Of a stretch of 23,259 nucleotides of DNA, positions 7,241 to 14,739 are shown piece by piece (within the stretch, counting starts at the first letter, position 1; the number at the start of each line of letters is the position of its first letter). The stretch is from Firmicutes bacterium UBA4881 (GTDB taxonomy: Bacteria > Bacillota > DTU065), in assembly GCA_002399235.1 (NCBI GenBank), contig DHDH01000039.1, positions 2,894 through 26,152 of the forward strand. The letters are read 5' to 3'. The position numbers and the translations under genes are program-made. The notes below the pieces were generated by a model. The model saw nothing but the letters and a program-made list of their open reading frames with translations. It ran no database searches and was not told the DNA's origin.

Positions 7241-8386
7241 ATGTTGGTAAAAGACAGATTGTTGATTCCAGGTCCTAGTCAAGTTCCTCCTCAGGTAAAT
7301 GCAGCTATGCTTCGTCCTATTATCGGACATAGAAGTGGTGATTTTGCTAAATTTTATGAGCAGGTAGCTCAAAAATTGAAAAAAATATTCCAGACCGAGA
7401 ATGAAGTTTTGATTCTCACTGGTTCTGGTACAGCTGCCATGGAAGCTAGTGTGGGCAGTGTTGTACAAAAAGGCGATCCTGTTCTTTGTATAGTTACAGG
7501 AAAATTTGGTGAGAGATTTGTTGAATTAAGTCAAGTCTTTGGCGCTGATGTTACAGTACTAGAGTATGAGTGGGGCAAACCCTATGACTTGGCTGAAGTA
7601 ACAAAAGTTATGTCAGAGAAAAAGTTTAAACTAGTCTGTGCTACTCATAATGAAACTTCAACAGGTGTTACCAACGATATCGCTTCTTTAGGCGCATTAT
7701 GCCAAAAGTATGATTCACTCTTACTAGTGGACGCTGTATCTAGTATGGGTGGTATGGATATTAAAACAGATGCCTGGCAGGTTGATATGATGGTAACAGG
7801 CTCCCAAAAAGCATTAATGCTACCACCAGGATTATCTTTTGTTGCTTTAAGTCCCAAAGCACTGGCAGTTATAGATAAAAACGAAGCGACTAACTACTAT
7901 CTAAGCCTCAAAAAAGCCAAGAAAGCTCAAGGCAAATGGAGTACTCCTTACACACCTAACGTTACACTATTCTATGCCTTAGATGCTGCTTGCGATATGA
8001 TCCTAGAAGAAGGCTTGGAGAATGTCTTTGCAAGACATGCATTACTAGCTAACGCTTGCCGTAGGGCTGTAGAAGCTTTAGGACTTACCCTCTTAGCAGA
8101 CGAAGAACATGCTTCTAAGACTGTAACTTCCTTTAGCGCTAATGTTGATACAGAAAAAGTACGACAGATTATGAAGAAGAAATATGGCTATGCAGTAGCT
8201 GGCGGTCAAGACCAGCTAAAAGGCAAAATTATCCGTATTGGCCATATGGGATATATGGATGTAGGCGATTTAATCGGCTGCATCTCAGCTTTAGAACTTT
8301 CCTTAAAAGAAGTTGGTTATCCTGTTGAACTGGGTAAAGGAGTCGCTGCTGCTATGGCAGTTATCTATGAAGGAGTGAGAGCATAA
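7241..8386 (+). CDS. Class V PLP aminotransferase (alanine/serine-glyoxylate type), probable serine-pathway transaminase
   Basis: A 381-aa PLP enzyme of the alanine-glyoxylate / serine-pyruvate aminotransferase group. IPGPSQVPPQV (9-19) and GHRSGDF (29-35) are family hallmarks. TGSGTAAME (60-68) binds the cofactor phosphate, D164 in VDAVSSMGG contacts the pyridine nitrogen, and K190 in TGSQKALMLPPG is the Schiff-base lysine. The start is set at ATG 7241 by AAGGAG at 7226-7231. A start at 7147 in the same frame would lie inside the T-box terminator. It is joined to serA by a TAATGA overlap under a serine-type T-box. Its likely job is therefore phosphohydroxypyruvate transamination in place of SerC, by inference. 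Glyoxylate transamination is the alternative. Confidence 0.88.
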   Translation: MLVKDRLLIPGPSQVPPQVNAAMLRPIIGHRSGDFAKFYEQVAQKLKKIFQTENEVLILTGSGTAAMEASVGSVVQKGDPVLCIVTGKFGERFVELSQVFGADVTVLEYEWGKPYDLAEVTKVMSEKKFKLVCATHNETSTGVTNDIASLGALCQKYDSLLLVDAVSSMGGMDIKTDAWQVDMMVTGSQKALMLPPGLSFVALSPKALAVIDKNEATNYYLSLKKAKKAQGKWSTPYTPNVTLFYALDAACDMILEEGLENVFARHALLANACRRAVEALGLTLLADEEHASKTVTSFSANVDTEKVRQIMKKKYGYAVAGGQDQLKGKIIRIGHMGYMDVGDLIGCISALELSLKEVGYPVELGKGVAAAMAVIYEGVRA

Positions 8387-9969
8387 TGACAGAAAAAAAA
8401 CGTGTCCTCATCTCCGACCCAGTTGCTGAAGAAGGTATAAAGATACTCCAAGATGGCGGCTTAGAAGTAGTCGTTAATGTAGGTTTACCCGAAGATAAAC
8501 TCTGCGAAGAGATAAAAAACTTTGATGCTTTAATTGTTCGCAGTGGTACTCAAGTAACAGCTAAAGTAATTGAAAGTGGTACTAGGTTAAAGATCATTGG
8601 TCGTGCTGGTGTAGGTGTTGATAATGTAGATACAGCAGTTGCTACTAACCGAGGGATCGTTGTGGTCAACTCACCAGCTGGCAACACCTTTGCTGCAGCG
8701 GAACTAACCGTAGCTCATCTTCTAGCATTAGCTCGCCATCTACCTCAAGCTAATGCTTCTTTGAAAGCTGGTAGATGGGATCGGAAGAAATATACTGGTG
8801 TTGAGGTACGCAAAAAAGTACTCGGTGTAATAGGGTTAGGTAAAATCGGTAGAACAGTTGCTGCTATGGCCCAAGGCTTATCCATGAAAGTGGTCGGTTT
8901 CGATCCTTTTATTACCAAAGAACAAGGTGAAGCTCTTGGTATTAGAATAGTTGATTTAGATGAATTATACGCAGAAAGTGATTTCATCACTTTCCATCTA
9001 CCACTTAATGCTCAAACCAAAAACATGATCTCAGCAAGAGAGTTTGGTTTGATGAAAAAAGGTGTTCATCTCATCAACGTTGCCAGAGGTGGCATTATCG
9101 ACGAAGCAGCCTTATATGATGCTATTAAAGAAGGTAAGGCAGCTGGAGCAGCGCTCGACGTTTTCGAGAAAGAGCCTTGCACAGATTCACCACTTCTAGG
9201 ACTTGATCAAGTTATTGCTACACCTCATTTAGGTGCTTCTACAGTAGAAGCTCAGATCAATGTAGCTATTGATGTAGCTGAAGATGTGGTTACCTTCTTA
9301 AACGGTGGACCAGTAGCTCATGCAGTTAATATGCCAGCAGTTCCACCTGAGGTCTTTAATAATGTCGCTCCTTATCTAGGTACAGCGGAAGCTTTAGGAA
9401 GTATCTTTAGTCAACTCTTCCCTAAGGATACTACAGAACTCGAGATCATTTATCGGGGCAAACTTTCTCAATATGATACCTCCATACTAACCTCGTCATT
9501 AGTTAAAGGTCTCTTATCTTGGGGGTTAGATCAACCAGTTACTTTAGTTAATGCGATGATGGAAGCTAAAGCCCGTGGGATCAAGATTAAAGAAGTTAAG
9601 GAAGTACAAAATGGTACAGCCGATCTAATTGCTATCCGTGGTAAAGGTAAGAAAGAGAGAATTTTAGGAGCTACCTTTGTGCCAGAATTAGGACCACGCC
9701 TCTTAAATCTTGATGGTTTCCGTGTTGATATTGAACTTGGTGGTAACATGCTAGTGGTACCACATAAAGATCAACCAGGTATAATTGGTAAGGTAGGTAT
9801 GCTTTTAGGCGATTATAATATTAATATTGGTGCTATGGATGTAGGCAGGAAAGCACAGGGTCAAGATGCAGTTATGCTTCTTGCTATAGATCAGCCTCTA
9901 CCTGTGGAGGTTGTTAAGAAACTTACCTTAGTTCCTGGTGTAAATAGTGTAGCAGATGTAAGAATATAA
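8386..9969 (+). CDS. serA: D-3-phosphoglycerate dehydrogenase SerA
   Basis: A 527-aa long-form PGDH that oxidises 3-phosphoglycerate with NAD, the first step of serine synthesis. The N-terminal substrate domain has IIGRAGVGVDNVD. The Rossmann motif GLGKIG is at 150-155. Catalytic residues are R234 in NVARGG, E263 in DVFEKEP, and H281 in PHLGAST. An intervening allosteric-substrate-binding domain (about 320-445) and a C-terminal ACT domain (about 455-527, with HKDQPGIIGKVG) follow, as in Bacillus and mycobacterial SerA, so serine feedback is plausible. The ATG overlaps the stop of the aminotransferase gene, and a strong terminator closes the operon. Control is therefore likely at two levels: the T-box on transcription and the ACT domain on activity. 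Confidence 0.97.
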   Translation: MTEKKRVLISDPVAEEGIKILQDGGLEVVVNVGLPEDKLCEEIKNFDALIVRSGTQVTAKVIESGTRLKIIGRAGVGVDNVDTAVATNRGIVVVNSPAGNTFAAAELTVAHLLALARHLPQANASLKAGRWDRKKYTGVEVRKKVLGVIGLGKIGRTVAAMAQGLSMKVVGFDPFITKEQGEALGIRIVDLDELYAESDFITFHLPLNAQTKNMISAREFGLMKKGVHLINVARGGIIDEAALYDAIKEGKAAGAALDVFEKEPCTDSPLLGLDQVIATPHLGASTVEAQINVAIDVAEDVVTFLNGGPVAHAVNMPAVPPEVFNNVAPYLGTAEALGSIFSQLFPKDTTELEIIYRGKLSQYDTSILTSSLVKGLLSWGLDQPVTLVNAMMEAKARGIKIKEVKEVQNGTADLIAIRGKGKKERILGATFVPELGPRLLNLDGFRVDIELGGNMLVVPHKDQPGIIGKVGMLLGDYNINIGAMDVGRKAQGQDAVMLLAIDQPLPVEVVKKLTLVPGVNSVADVRI

Positions 9970-10020
9970 AATAGAAGCCAAGATCGAAAGCTTAAGCTAA
10001 GATCTTGGCTTCTATTTTTA
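9970..10020 (+). terminator. Strong terminator of the serine operon
   Basis: Bases 9970-9985 are a perfect 16-bp complement of 10001-10016, followed by more T. The 15-nt loop contains the palindrome AGCTTAAGCT, which can form a small inner hairpin. It starts right after the serA stop. The A-rich 5' flank could let it work in both directions. Confidence 0.93.
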
Positions 10021-10164
10021 AAACAATTTCCTGAATTAGTGATCATGGATACATAACTACAAGTTCTAATATGCTCATCAAATCCGTTGCTAAAGGGAAG
10101 GAATGTTATACGGCAAGCAGAATAGTTTGGTAACTGGAAAAATTGTATTCTAGGGGGGATTACT

Positions 10165-10986
10165 TTGAAAAAAGCTTTCAACCAATGGATTTTACCTAAT
10201 AGTTGGGATTTTATAGCTGGCTGTAAAGAAGCACGAAAAGCAGGTTTCCAAGGTATTGAGATCAATGTTTCTTTACAAGAGGGACCAATTTCATTAGATA
10301 AACCACTAACAGCAATGGAAGAATTAGCTAATAAAATTAAGAATACTGGATTAGAGATTGCTAGTATTTTGCCTGTGGGTGTCTTCCCTAACATTGCCGC
10401 TGATTCTTCTGCTGCTACTATTGATACAGCTGTAGAGCGCTTAGAAAAGTTATTAGACTTGACCGAGATCTTTGGCACTGATGCTATTTTAATGGTTCCA
10501 GGTGGTATTCATGAAAACGAAGTAAGATATGATCATGCCTATTATAACGCCAGCAAAGTGTTAAAAGAGATGGCTAGGGTAGCAGAGGAAAAAGAAGTAG
10601 TTTTAGCGGTAGAAAATGTCTGGAATAAGTTTTTAGTAAGTCCTCTAGATATGTCCAGATTTGTTGATGAAATTGCTAGTCCTAGTGTTAAATGTTATTT
10701 TGATGTAGGCAATATCTTAGCTTATGGTTGGCCAGATGACTGGATCGAGATTTTAGGAGATCGAATATATAGGGTTCACCTTAAAGACTGGAAAGGTAGT
10801 GTAGGTAATATTAATGGCTTCTGCAATTTATTGGAAGGCGATGTGAATTGGCCTAAAGTAAGGGAATCATTCCACAAAATCGGTTATAAGGGATGGTTTA
10901 CAGCTGAACTGTCTAATTACAGACACTATCCCGAAGTTTTATTAGGAGAGACGGTACTGGCTATGGATAAGATTATAAATGGCTAA
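10165..10986 (+). CDS. Sugar phosphate isomerase/epimerase-like TIM barrel (AP-endonuclease-2 fold)
   Basis: A 273-aa protein of the xylose-isomerase-like TIM-barrel family (PF01261). The four metal ligands expected in this fold are in place: E150 in AVENVWN, D180 in YFDVGN, H205 in RVHLKDW and E248 in TAEL. This pattern is shared by L-ribulose-5-phosphate 3-epimerases (UlaE/SgbU) and hydroxypyruvate isomerase relatives. The substrate cannot be read from the sequence. The start codon is TTG at 10165, chosen because a strong AGGGGGG SD (10152-10158) sits just upstream and no nearby ATG keeps the conserved N-terminus. It stands alone between two terminators. The 145 bases before it show no convincing promoter. 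Confidence 0.85.
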   Translation: MKKAFNQWILPNSWDFIAGCKEARKAGFQGIEINVSLQEGPISLDKPLTAMEELANKIKNTGLEIASILPVGVFPNIAADSSAATIDTAVERLEKLLDLTEIFGTDAILMVPGGIHENEVRYDHAYYNASKVLKEMARVAEEKEVVLAVENVWNKFLVSPLDMSRFVDEIASPSVKCYFDVGNILAYGWPDDWIEILGDRIYRVHLKDWKGSVGNINGFCNLLEGDVNWPKVRESFHKIGYKGWFTAELSNYRHYPEVLLGETVLAMDKIING

Positions 10987-10993
10987 GAAAGTT

Positions 10994-11021
10994 AGCCTCG
11001 GTTAAAACCGAGGCTTTTTTT
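10994..11021 (+). terminator. Intrinsic terminator after the epimerase-like gene
   Basis: AGCCTCGG (10994-11001) pairs with CCGAGGCT (11008-11015) around TTAAAA. A seven-T tract follows to 11021. Only 28 bases separate it from the next start codon, which leaves almost no room for a promoter of the next operon. Confidence 0.93.
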
Positions 11022-11049
11022 ACATACTACAAAGAAGGAGGCGATATAA

Positions 11050-11499
11050 ATGGTTACTATGGACACAGATAGAGAAGAGGTCCTTCAGGATGCTCTAGAA
11101 TACCTCAAACATCAAAACACAGGTTTTTTAGCTACTCATGGTAGAGCGGGACTTAGAGTGAGCCCTGTATCAATATTTTTAAATAATGAGATGGGTATTT
11201 TTCTGCATTGTTTTGGTGGCGAGAAACTAATTAATCTTAGTGAGAACCCAGAGGCTTGTTTATTAGTAATTGAGGATAAGTGGAGTCTTGATCCTGGTTT
11301 TTATGAAGGTGTGCAAGTTTTTGGCGAAGTTAAAGAGATAAAGTCAGACAGTGATTTGTACGGGAGAGTAGAAGAGTGGTGTCCTTACACTCATCAAGAT
11401 AAAATGACTTTGCTAGAACTCTTACCTCAAAAGTTAAATGTTGTAGATTATCCAGATGGCGAGAAAAGAAAACGCTCTCTTGAACTTGCCAAACAATGA
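11050..11499 (+). CDS. Pyridoxamine 5'-phosphate oxidase-like flavin-binding protein
   Basis: A 149-aa split-barrel protein of the PPOX/FMN-binding family. TGFLATHGRAGLRVSPVSIFL (about 24-44), the following hydrophobic strand (about 47-54), FGGEKLINLSENPEACLLV, and a strand GVQVFGEVKEI are the usual family elements. Most members are FMN- or F420-dependent reductases or heme-linked proteins; the substrate here is unknown. The SD AAGGAGG is at 11035-11041. Its stop overlaps the ATG of the glycosyltransferase (ATGA), so it is the first gene of a tightly coupled operon. Its link to sugar transfer or membrane polymer work is not evident from the sequence. Confidence 0.75.
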   Translation: MVTMDTDREEVLQDALEYLKHQNTGFLATHGRAGLRVSPVSIFLNNEMGIFLHCFGGEKLINLSENPEACLLVIEDKWSLDPGFYEGVQVFGEVKEIKSDSDLYGRVEEWCPYTHQDKMTLLELLPQKLNVVDYPDGEKRKRSLELAKQ

Positions 11500-12503
11500 T
11501 TTATCATCTTACTAGGCCAGCTGAAGGTGGTATGCTGCGAGTTTTAACTCGTTTAATCTTGGAACTTAATAAGAAGGGGTCTAAACAGGAAGTCTGGTCG
11601 GCTGAGTGTCAATTGGGGCTAGAATTAGAGACATTATCAGTCCCTCATAAGCATTGGCCCCTTTATGATAAGCTCGCTCTAACGGACCTCTTAGCTTATT
11701 GGCAGCAAAGAGAACTTGGTGAGGGATTAATATGTTACCATGGATTAAAAAGTTTTTTAGTGGCTAATCCAGGTGATAATCCAGTTTTTGTCTGCTTTTA
11801 TAATGCCCTTTTCCCACTACATGGGAAGAAGAGTTTACGTTATTTAACTCTGAAAATTAAAAAACAGCGCCAGAAGAATCTGCAAGGAGTAGTGGTCGCT
11901 TCTGAGAGCCAAGCGAAAGAAGCCAAGGAGCTTTTTTCTAAAGTACATATAATTCCTAGTGGTGTAGATACAGCCAAATTTATCCCAAGTGGTGCCCGAG
12001 AAAAAGTAATTGGTTTTCTCGGGCGTTTAAGAAAAGAAAAAGGGATCGAACTAATCCTAGCCATAGCGAAAGATTTTACTGATTGGACTTTTGAACTAGC
12101 AGGTCCTGATCTAGATGGTTACGGTACAAGACAACTTCCCTCCAACGTTAAGTTATTAGGTGCAGTTTCCCAACCAGAAAAGCTTTTATCTAGGTGGAGT
12201 ATTATGTTACTACCAAGTTACACTGAGGCGCTACCTTTAGCTTTACTCGAAGGGATGAGTGCAGGGTTAGCGATCGTTGCTACCGATACAGGCGATATTA
12301 AAAGAGTTTTAGGGGAAGCGGGTTTGCTCATTCCTGTGGGCGATGGCTACCGATTAAAAGAAGCTATAGGTAAGTTAATTAAAGAGAATTCGCTAAGAGC
12401 GGAGTTAGGTCAAAAAGCAAGAGAGATGGCACTTACCTATGATTGGTCTAATATTATGCGGCTCTGGACGGAACTTATCCAATCTGCGGAGGTGGGACCT
12501 TGA
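11496..12503 (+). CDS. Family 4 (GT-B) glycosyltransferase
   Basis: A 335-aa GT-B enzyme that transfers a sugar from a nucleotide donor, acting at the inner face of the membrane. The N-terminal acceptor domain carries an EGGMLRVLTRLI segment, a short form of the glycine loop. The C-terminal donor domain starts around IIPSGVDTAKF, has IGFLGRLRKEKGIEL (phosphate binding), and ends with the E-x7-E pair E244 and E252 in YTEALPLALLEGMSAG. The ATG overlaps the preceding stop by ATGA. The following gene starts at TTG 12500 inside its last codons. The acceptor is unknown; the membrane-protein neighbour suggests envelope glycan work. Confidence 0.88.
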   Translation: MIYHLTRPAEGGMLRVLTRLILELNKKGSKQEVWSAECQLGLELETLSVPHKHWPLYDKLALTDLLAYWQQRELGEGLICYHGLKSFLVANPGDNPVFVCFYNALFPLHGKKSLRYLTLKIKKQRQKNLQGVVVASESQAKEAKELFSKVHIIPSGVDTAKFIPSGAREKVIGFLGRLRKEKGIELILAIAKDFTDWTFELAGPDLDGYGTRQLPSNVKLLGAVSQPEKLLSRWSIMLLPSYTEALPLALLEGMSAGLAIVATDTGDIKRVLGEAGLLIPVGDGYRLKEAIGKLIKENSLRAELGQKAREMALTYDWSNIMRLWTELIQSAEVGP

Positions 12504-14596
12504 AAAGACTATACCTGCTAATAATAATACTGCTCTTAACAGGTGTAGTAGGTGCAAAAACCTATTTGGTTGCTCTTCCTTATACCACTTTTAATGAAGC
12601 CCTTAGACAGCCAAGCCTCGCTGATTTTATCTCTAGTTCAGCTGTGGCTTTATTAAATGTCCAAACTGGATCTTCTGGAAATCTAGGCGCTGCTTATGTT
12701 ACTTTGGGAGCTGGAGCTAGAGGGTATGGTTTACCAGAAACTATGGGGATATATAAAAGAGAGGAATTAATTAACGAAGAGAAAGTAGTAGACGCTTACA
12801 GACAAAGGACAGGCCAAATGGCTCCCACAGATGAGTTAATCTACCTTGATATTGAAGCTCTCAAAACTATTAACAGTGAAAGAAATTACGAAATTAATCC
12901 AGGATTTTTAGCTACTATTCTTAAACTAAAAGGGAAAACTATGGCCTATATTGGTAATGCAGGCAACGAATTAGAACATCTAAACCCTGGTGCCTTAGCC
13001 GTAATCGATAGACAAGGATTAATTTATGAGGGGGAAAATGCTGCTATTTTGCAATCTGCTCCAGATAGGCCCTTTGGCGTCGAAGCTAATTTAGATAAAA
13101 TTCTAGCCCTAGCAATTTTGTCTTCTGCAGATGTAGTTTTGTTAGAGGTTGGCGATTTAGACAGAATCGAAGCCGAAATGTTTTATCAAAGCCAGGAGAC
13201 CTATGAAAGAAACCGTAGGTGGGCTTGGCAAAAGATGGCAGAACTCTTACATCGATTAAAACAAGATTTAAACCCCAGCGATAATATTGTTTTGTTCGCC
13301 CCTTTACCAAGCAAAGAGTGGAAAGAAAAAGGTTATGGGTTAGGCTTTATCACGATTGCGAATTCTAAGGAAGAAGGTTCGTTACTCAGGTCAAATACGA
13401 CCCGCAAAGCGGGCCTAGTTGCTTTGACCGATATTGCACCAACCTTAGAAAAGTGGTCAGGGATCGACACTGTCTTTCATCAAGGAGGTAGTGTTTTAGA
13501 GAGTGTACCTAGAAATAGTAACAAGATAACTAGTTTAATAGAAGAAGAAAAAAGGTCGGCAATATTAAAGAAATTGCGACCTCAGTTTATTAAAAGCTAT
13601 ATTTTGTTACTCATTATAACTATAGGCTTAAGCTTTCTCTCAATTGTAGCCTTTCCTAATAAACAATTAGCAAATATATTGCCAAGCTTATTGTTCACAG
13701 AAGCAGCTATACCTTTTTTATTGCTTTTTCCTGGTGCAGCACCAGTAAAATATTATGTAGTATTGCTATTCATAGCCATGCTTATTTCAGTAGTGTTAGG
13801 TAGGCAAAATAACAAATACCAAGGTTTTCTGTGGCCTATTTTGATTATTTTAGGGATACTACTTCTGACTATAGACTTAATGGTAGGGGCGCAACTAATC
13901 CCCAGAAGTATCTTTGGTTATGATTTCCAATCAGGGGCCCGTTTTTATGGCATTGGTAACGAATATATGGGCTATCTAGCTGGCTTAGCTCTTTTAGGGG
14001 TATATTTCCTAGGCTTTGTGTTTCGCCAAGTAAAAGCAGGGGTTATCTTGTTAGCTTTATTAGTAGTTTTAGTTGCCTATCCATTATTAGGTGCTAATGT
14101 TGGTGGTGGCTTGACTATGATCACCGCATTTTTGGCTTGGTTAAAGATTGGCGCTAAGAAAAAACTATTCACTCCATACCTTTTACTTTTACCGCTTTTG
14201 GTTCTAGTCTGGGTTTTATTCGACTACTATAAAGGTAACAGCCATCTAATTCGCACTTTGCTTGAGATTAAAGGTGGAGGATCAGCTGTTTTTTTTCAAG
14301 TAATTGCGAGAAAACTCGCCACCAATTGGAAACTATGGCAATATTCATTGTGGACTAGAGGCCTATTAGCTTTTATTGGTGGTTTAATGTGGCTAGTCTA
14401 CCGGCCAGTAGAGTCTTTAAAGCTCTACTTAGGCCAAGCAGTCGGTCTCAGAAAGTTGTTACTTCTTACCCTTATAACAGCTCTAGCAGCTGTAGTTTTT
14501 AATGATTCGGGTGTGGTAGCTGGAGCCTTGGTAGTCTTGGTGCCAGGTTGTTTTATTTTAAGTTCACTACTCAAAAGCTTAAAAGATACTAATTGA
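12500..14596 (+). CDS. Large membrane protein with extracytoplasmic alkaline-phosphatase-like domain
   Basis: A 698-aa protein. A signal or anchor segment (about 3-20) leads into an outer domain (about 25-345), followed by about ten membrane segments (364 to 692). In the outer domain, SSSAVALLNVQTGSSG and AAYVTLGAGARGYG, then KAGLVALTDIAPTLEKWSG (about 302-320), resemble alkaline-phosphatase-fold proteins. The usual Thr/Ser nucleophile and full metal set are not obvious, so it may be degenerate. The membrane half has the motif GARFYGIGNEYMGYLAGLA (about 479-497). The start is TTG 12500, with GGAGGTGGG as SD, overlapping the glycosyltransferase stop. I recognise this as an uncharacterised type seen in Firmicutes, not as a named protein. 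A lipid-linked sugar or polymer role is inferred from its GT4 neighbour. Confidence 0.68.
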   Translation: MKRLYLLIIILLLTGVVGAKTYLVALPYTTFNEALRQPSLADFISSSAVALLNVQTGSSGNLGAAYVTLGAGARGYGLPETMGIYKREELINEEKVVDAYRQRTGQMAPTDELIYLDIEALKTINSERNYEINPGFLATILKLKGKTMAYIGNAGNELEHLNPGALAVIDRQGLIYEGENAAILQSAPDRPFGVEANLDKILALAILSSADVVLLEVGDLDRIEAEMFYQSQETYERNRRWAWQKMAELLHRLKQDLNPSDNIVLFAPLPSKEWKEKGYGLGFITIANSKEEGSLLRSNTTRKAGLVALTDIAPTLEKWSGIDTVFHQGGSVLESVPRNSNKITSLIEEEKRSAILKKLRPQFIKSYILLLIITIGLSFLSIVAFPNKQLANILPSLLFTEAAIPFLLLFPGAAPVKYYVVLLFIAMLISVVLGRQNNKYQGFLWPILIILGILLLTIDLMVGAQLIPRSIFGYDFQSGARFYGIGNEYMGYLAGLALLGVYFLGFVFRQVKAGVILLALLVVLVAYPLLGANVGGGLTMITAFLAWLKIGAKKKLFTPYLLLLPLLVLVWVLFDYYKGNSHLIRTLLEIKGGGSAVFFQVIARKLATNWKLWQYSLWTRGLLAFIGGLMWLVYRPVESLKLYLGQAVGLRKLLLLTLITALAAVVFNDSGVVAGALVVLVPGCFILSSLLKSLKDTN

Positions 14597-14688
14597 ACAA
14601 GAAAACTACTTGAGGGTAGCAATAAGTTTTACAAGTTAGGAAAGAACGAAAAATAATGAATACTTGGTAACACAGATTACAGTAAAAC

Positions 14689-14697
14689 TGATATAAT
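14689..14697 (+). promoter_or_regulatory. Extended -10 promoter for the HelD-like gene
   Basis: TGATATAAT is a perfect extended -10 (TG-n-TATAAT). No good -35 is found at 16-18 bp, which is common with extended -10 elements. It lies 43 bp before the first possible start codon. Confidence 0.55.
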
Positions 14698-14739
14698 ATA
14701 TTAAATGTAGACTAATTAAAGCAGCTCACCGAGGAGTTG

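Noticed and set aside
10021..10164. Promoter-like TTGCTA and TTATAC before the epimerase-like gene
   Set aside because: The spacing is only 13 bp, so it is not a credible sigma-A promoter.
9891..10478. Long minus-strand frame across the serA end and the epimerase-like gene
   Set aside because: It crosses a strong terminator, is antisense to two clear genes and has no recognisable motif or SD.
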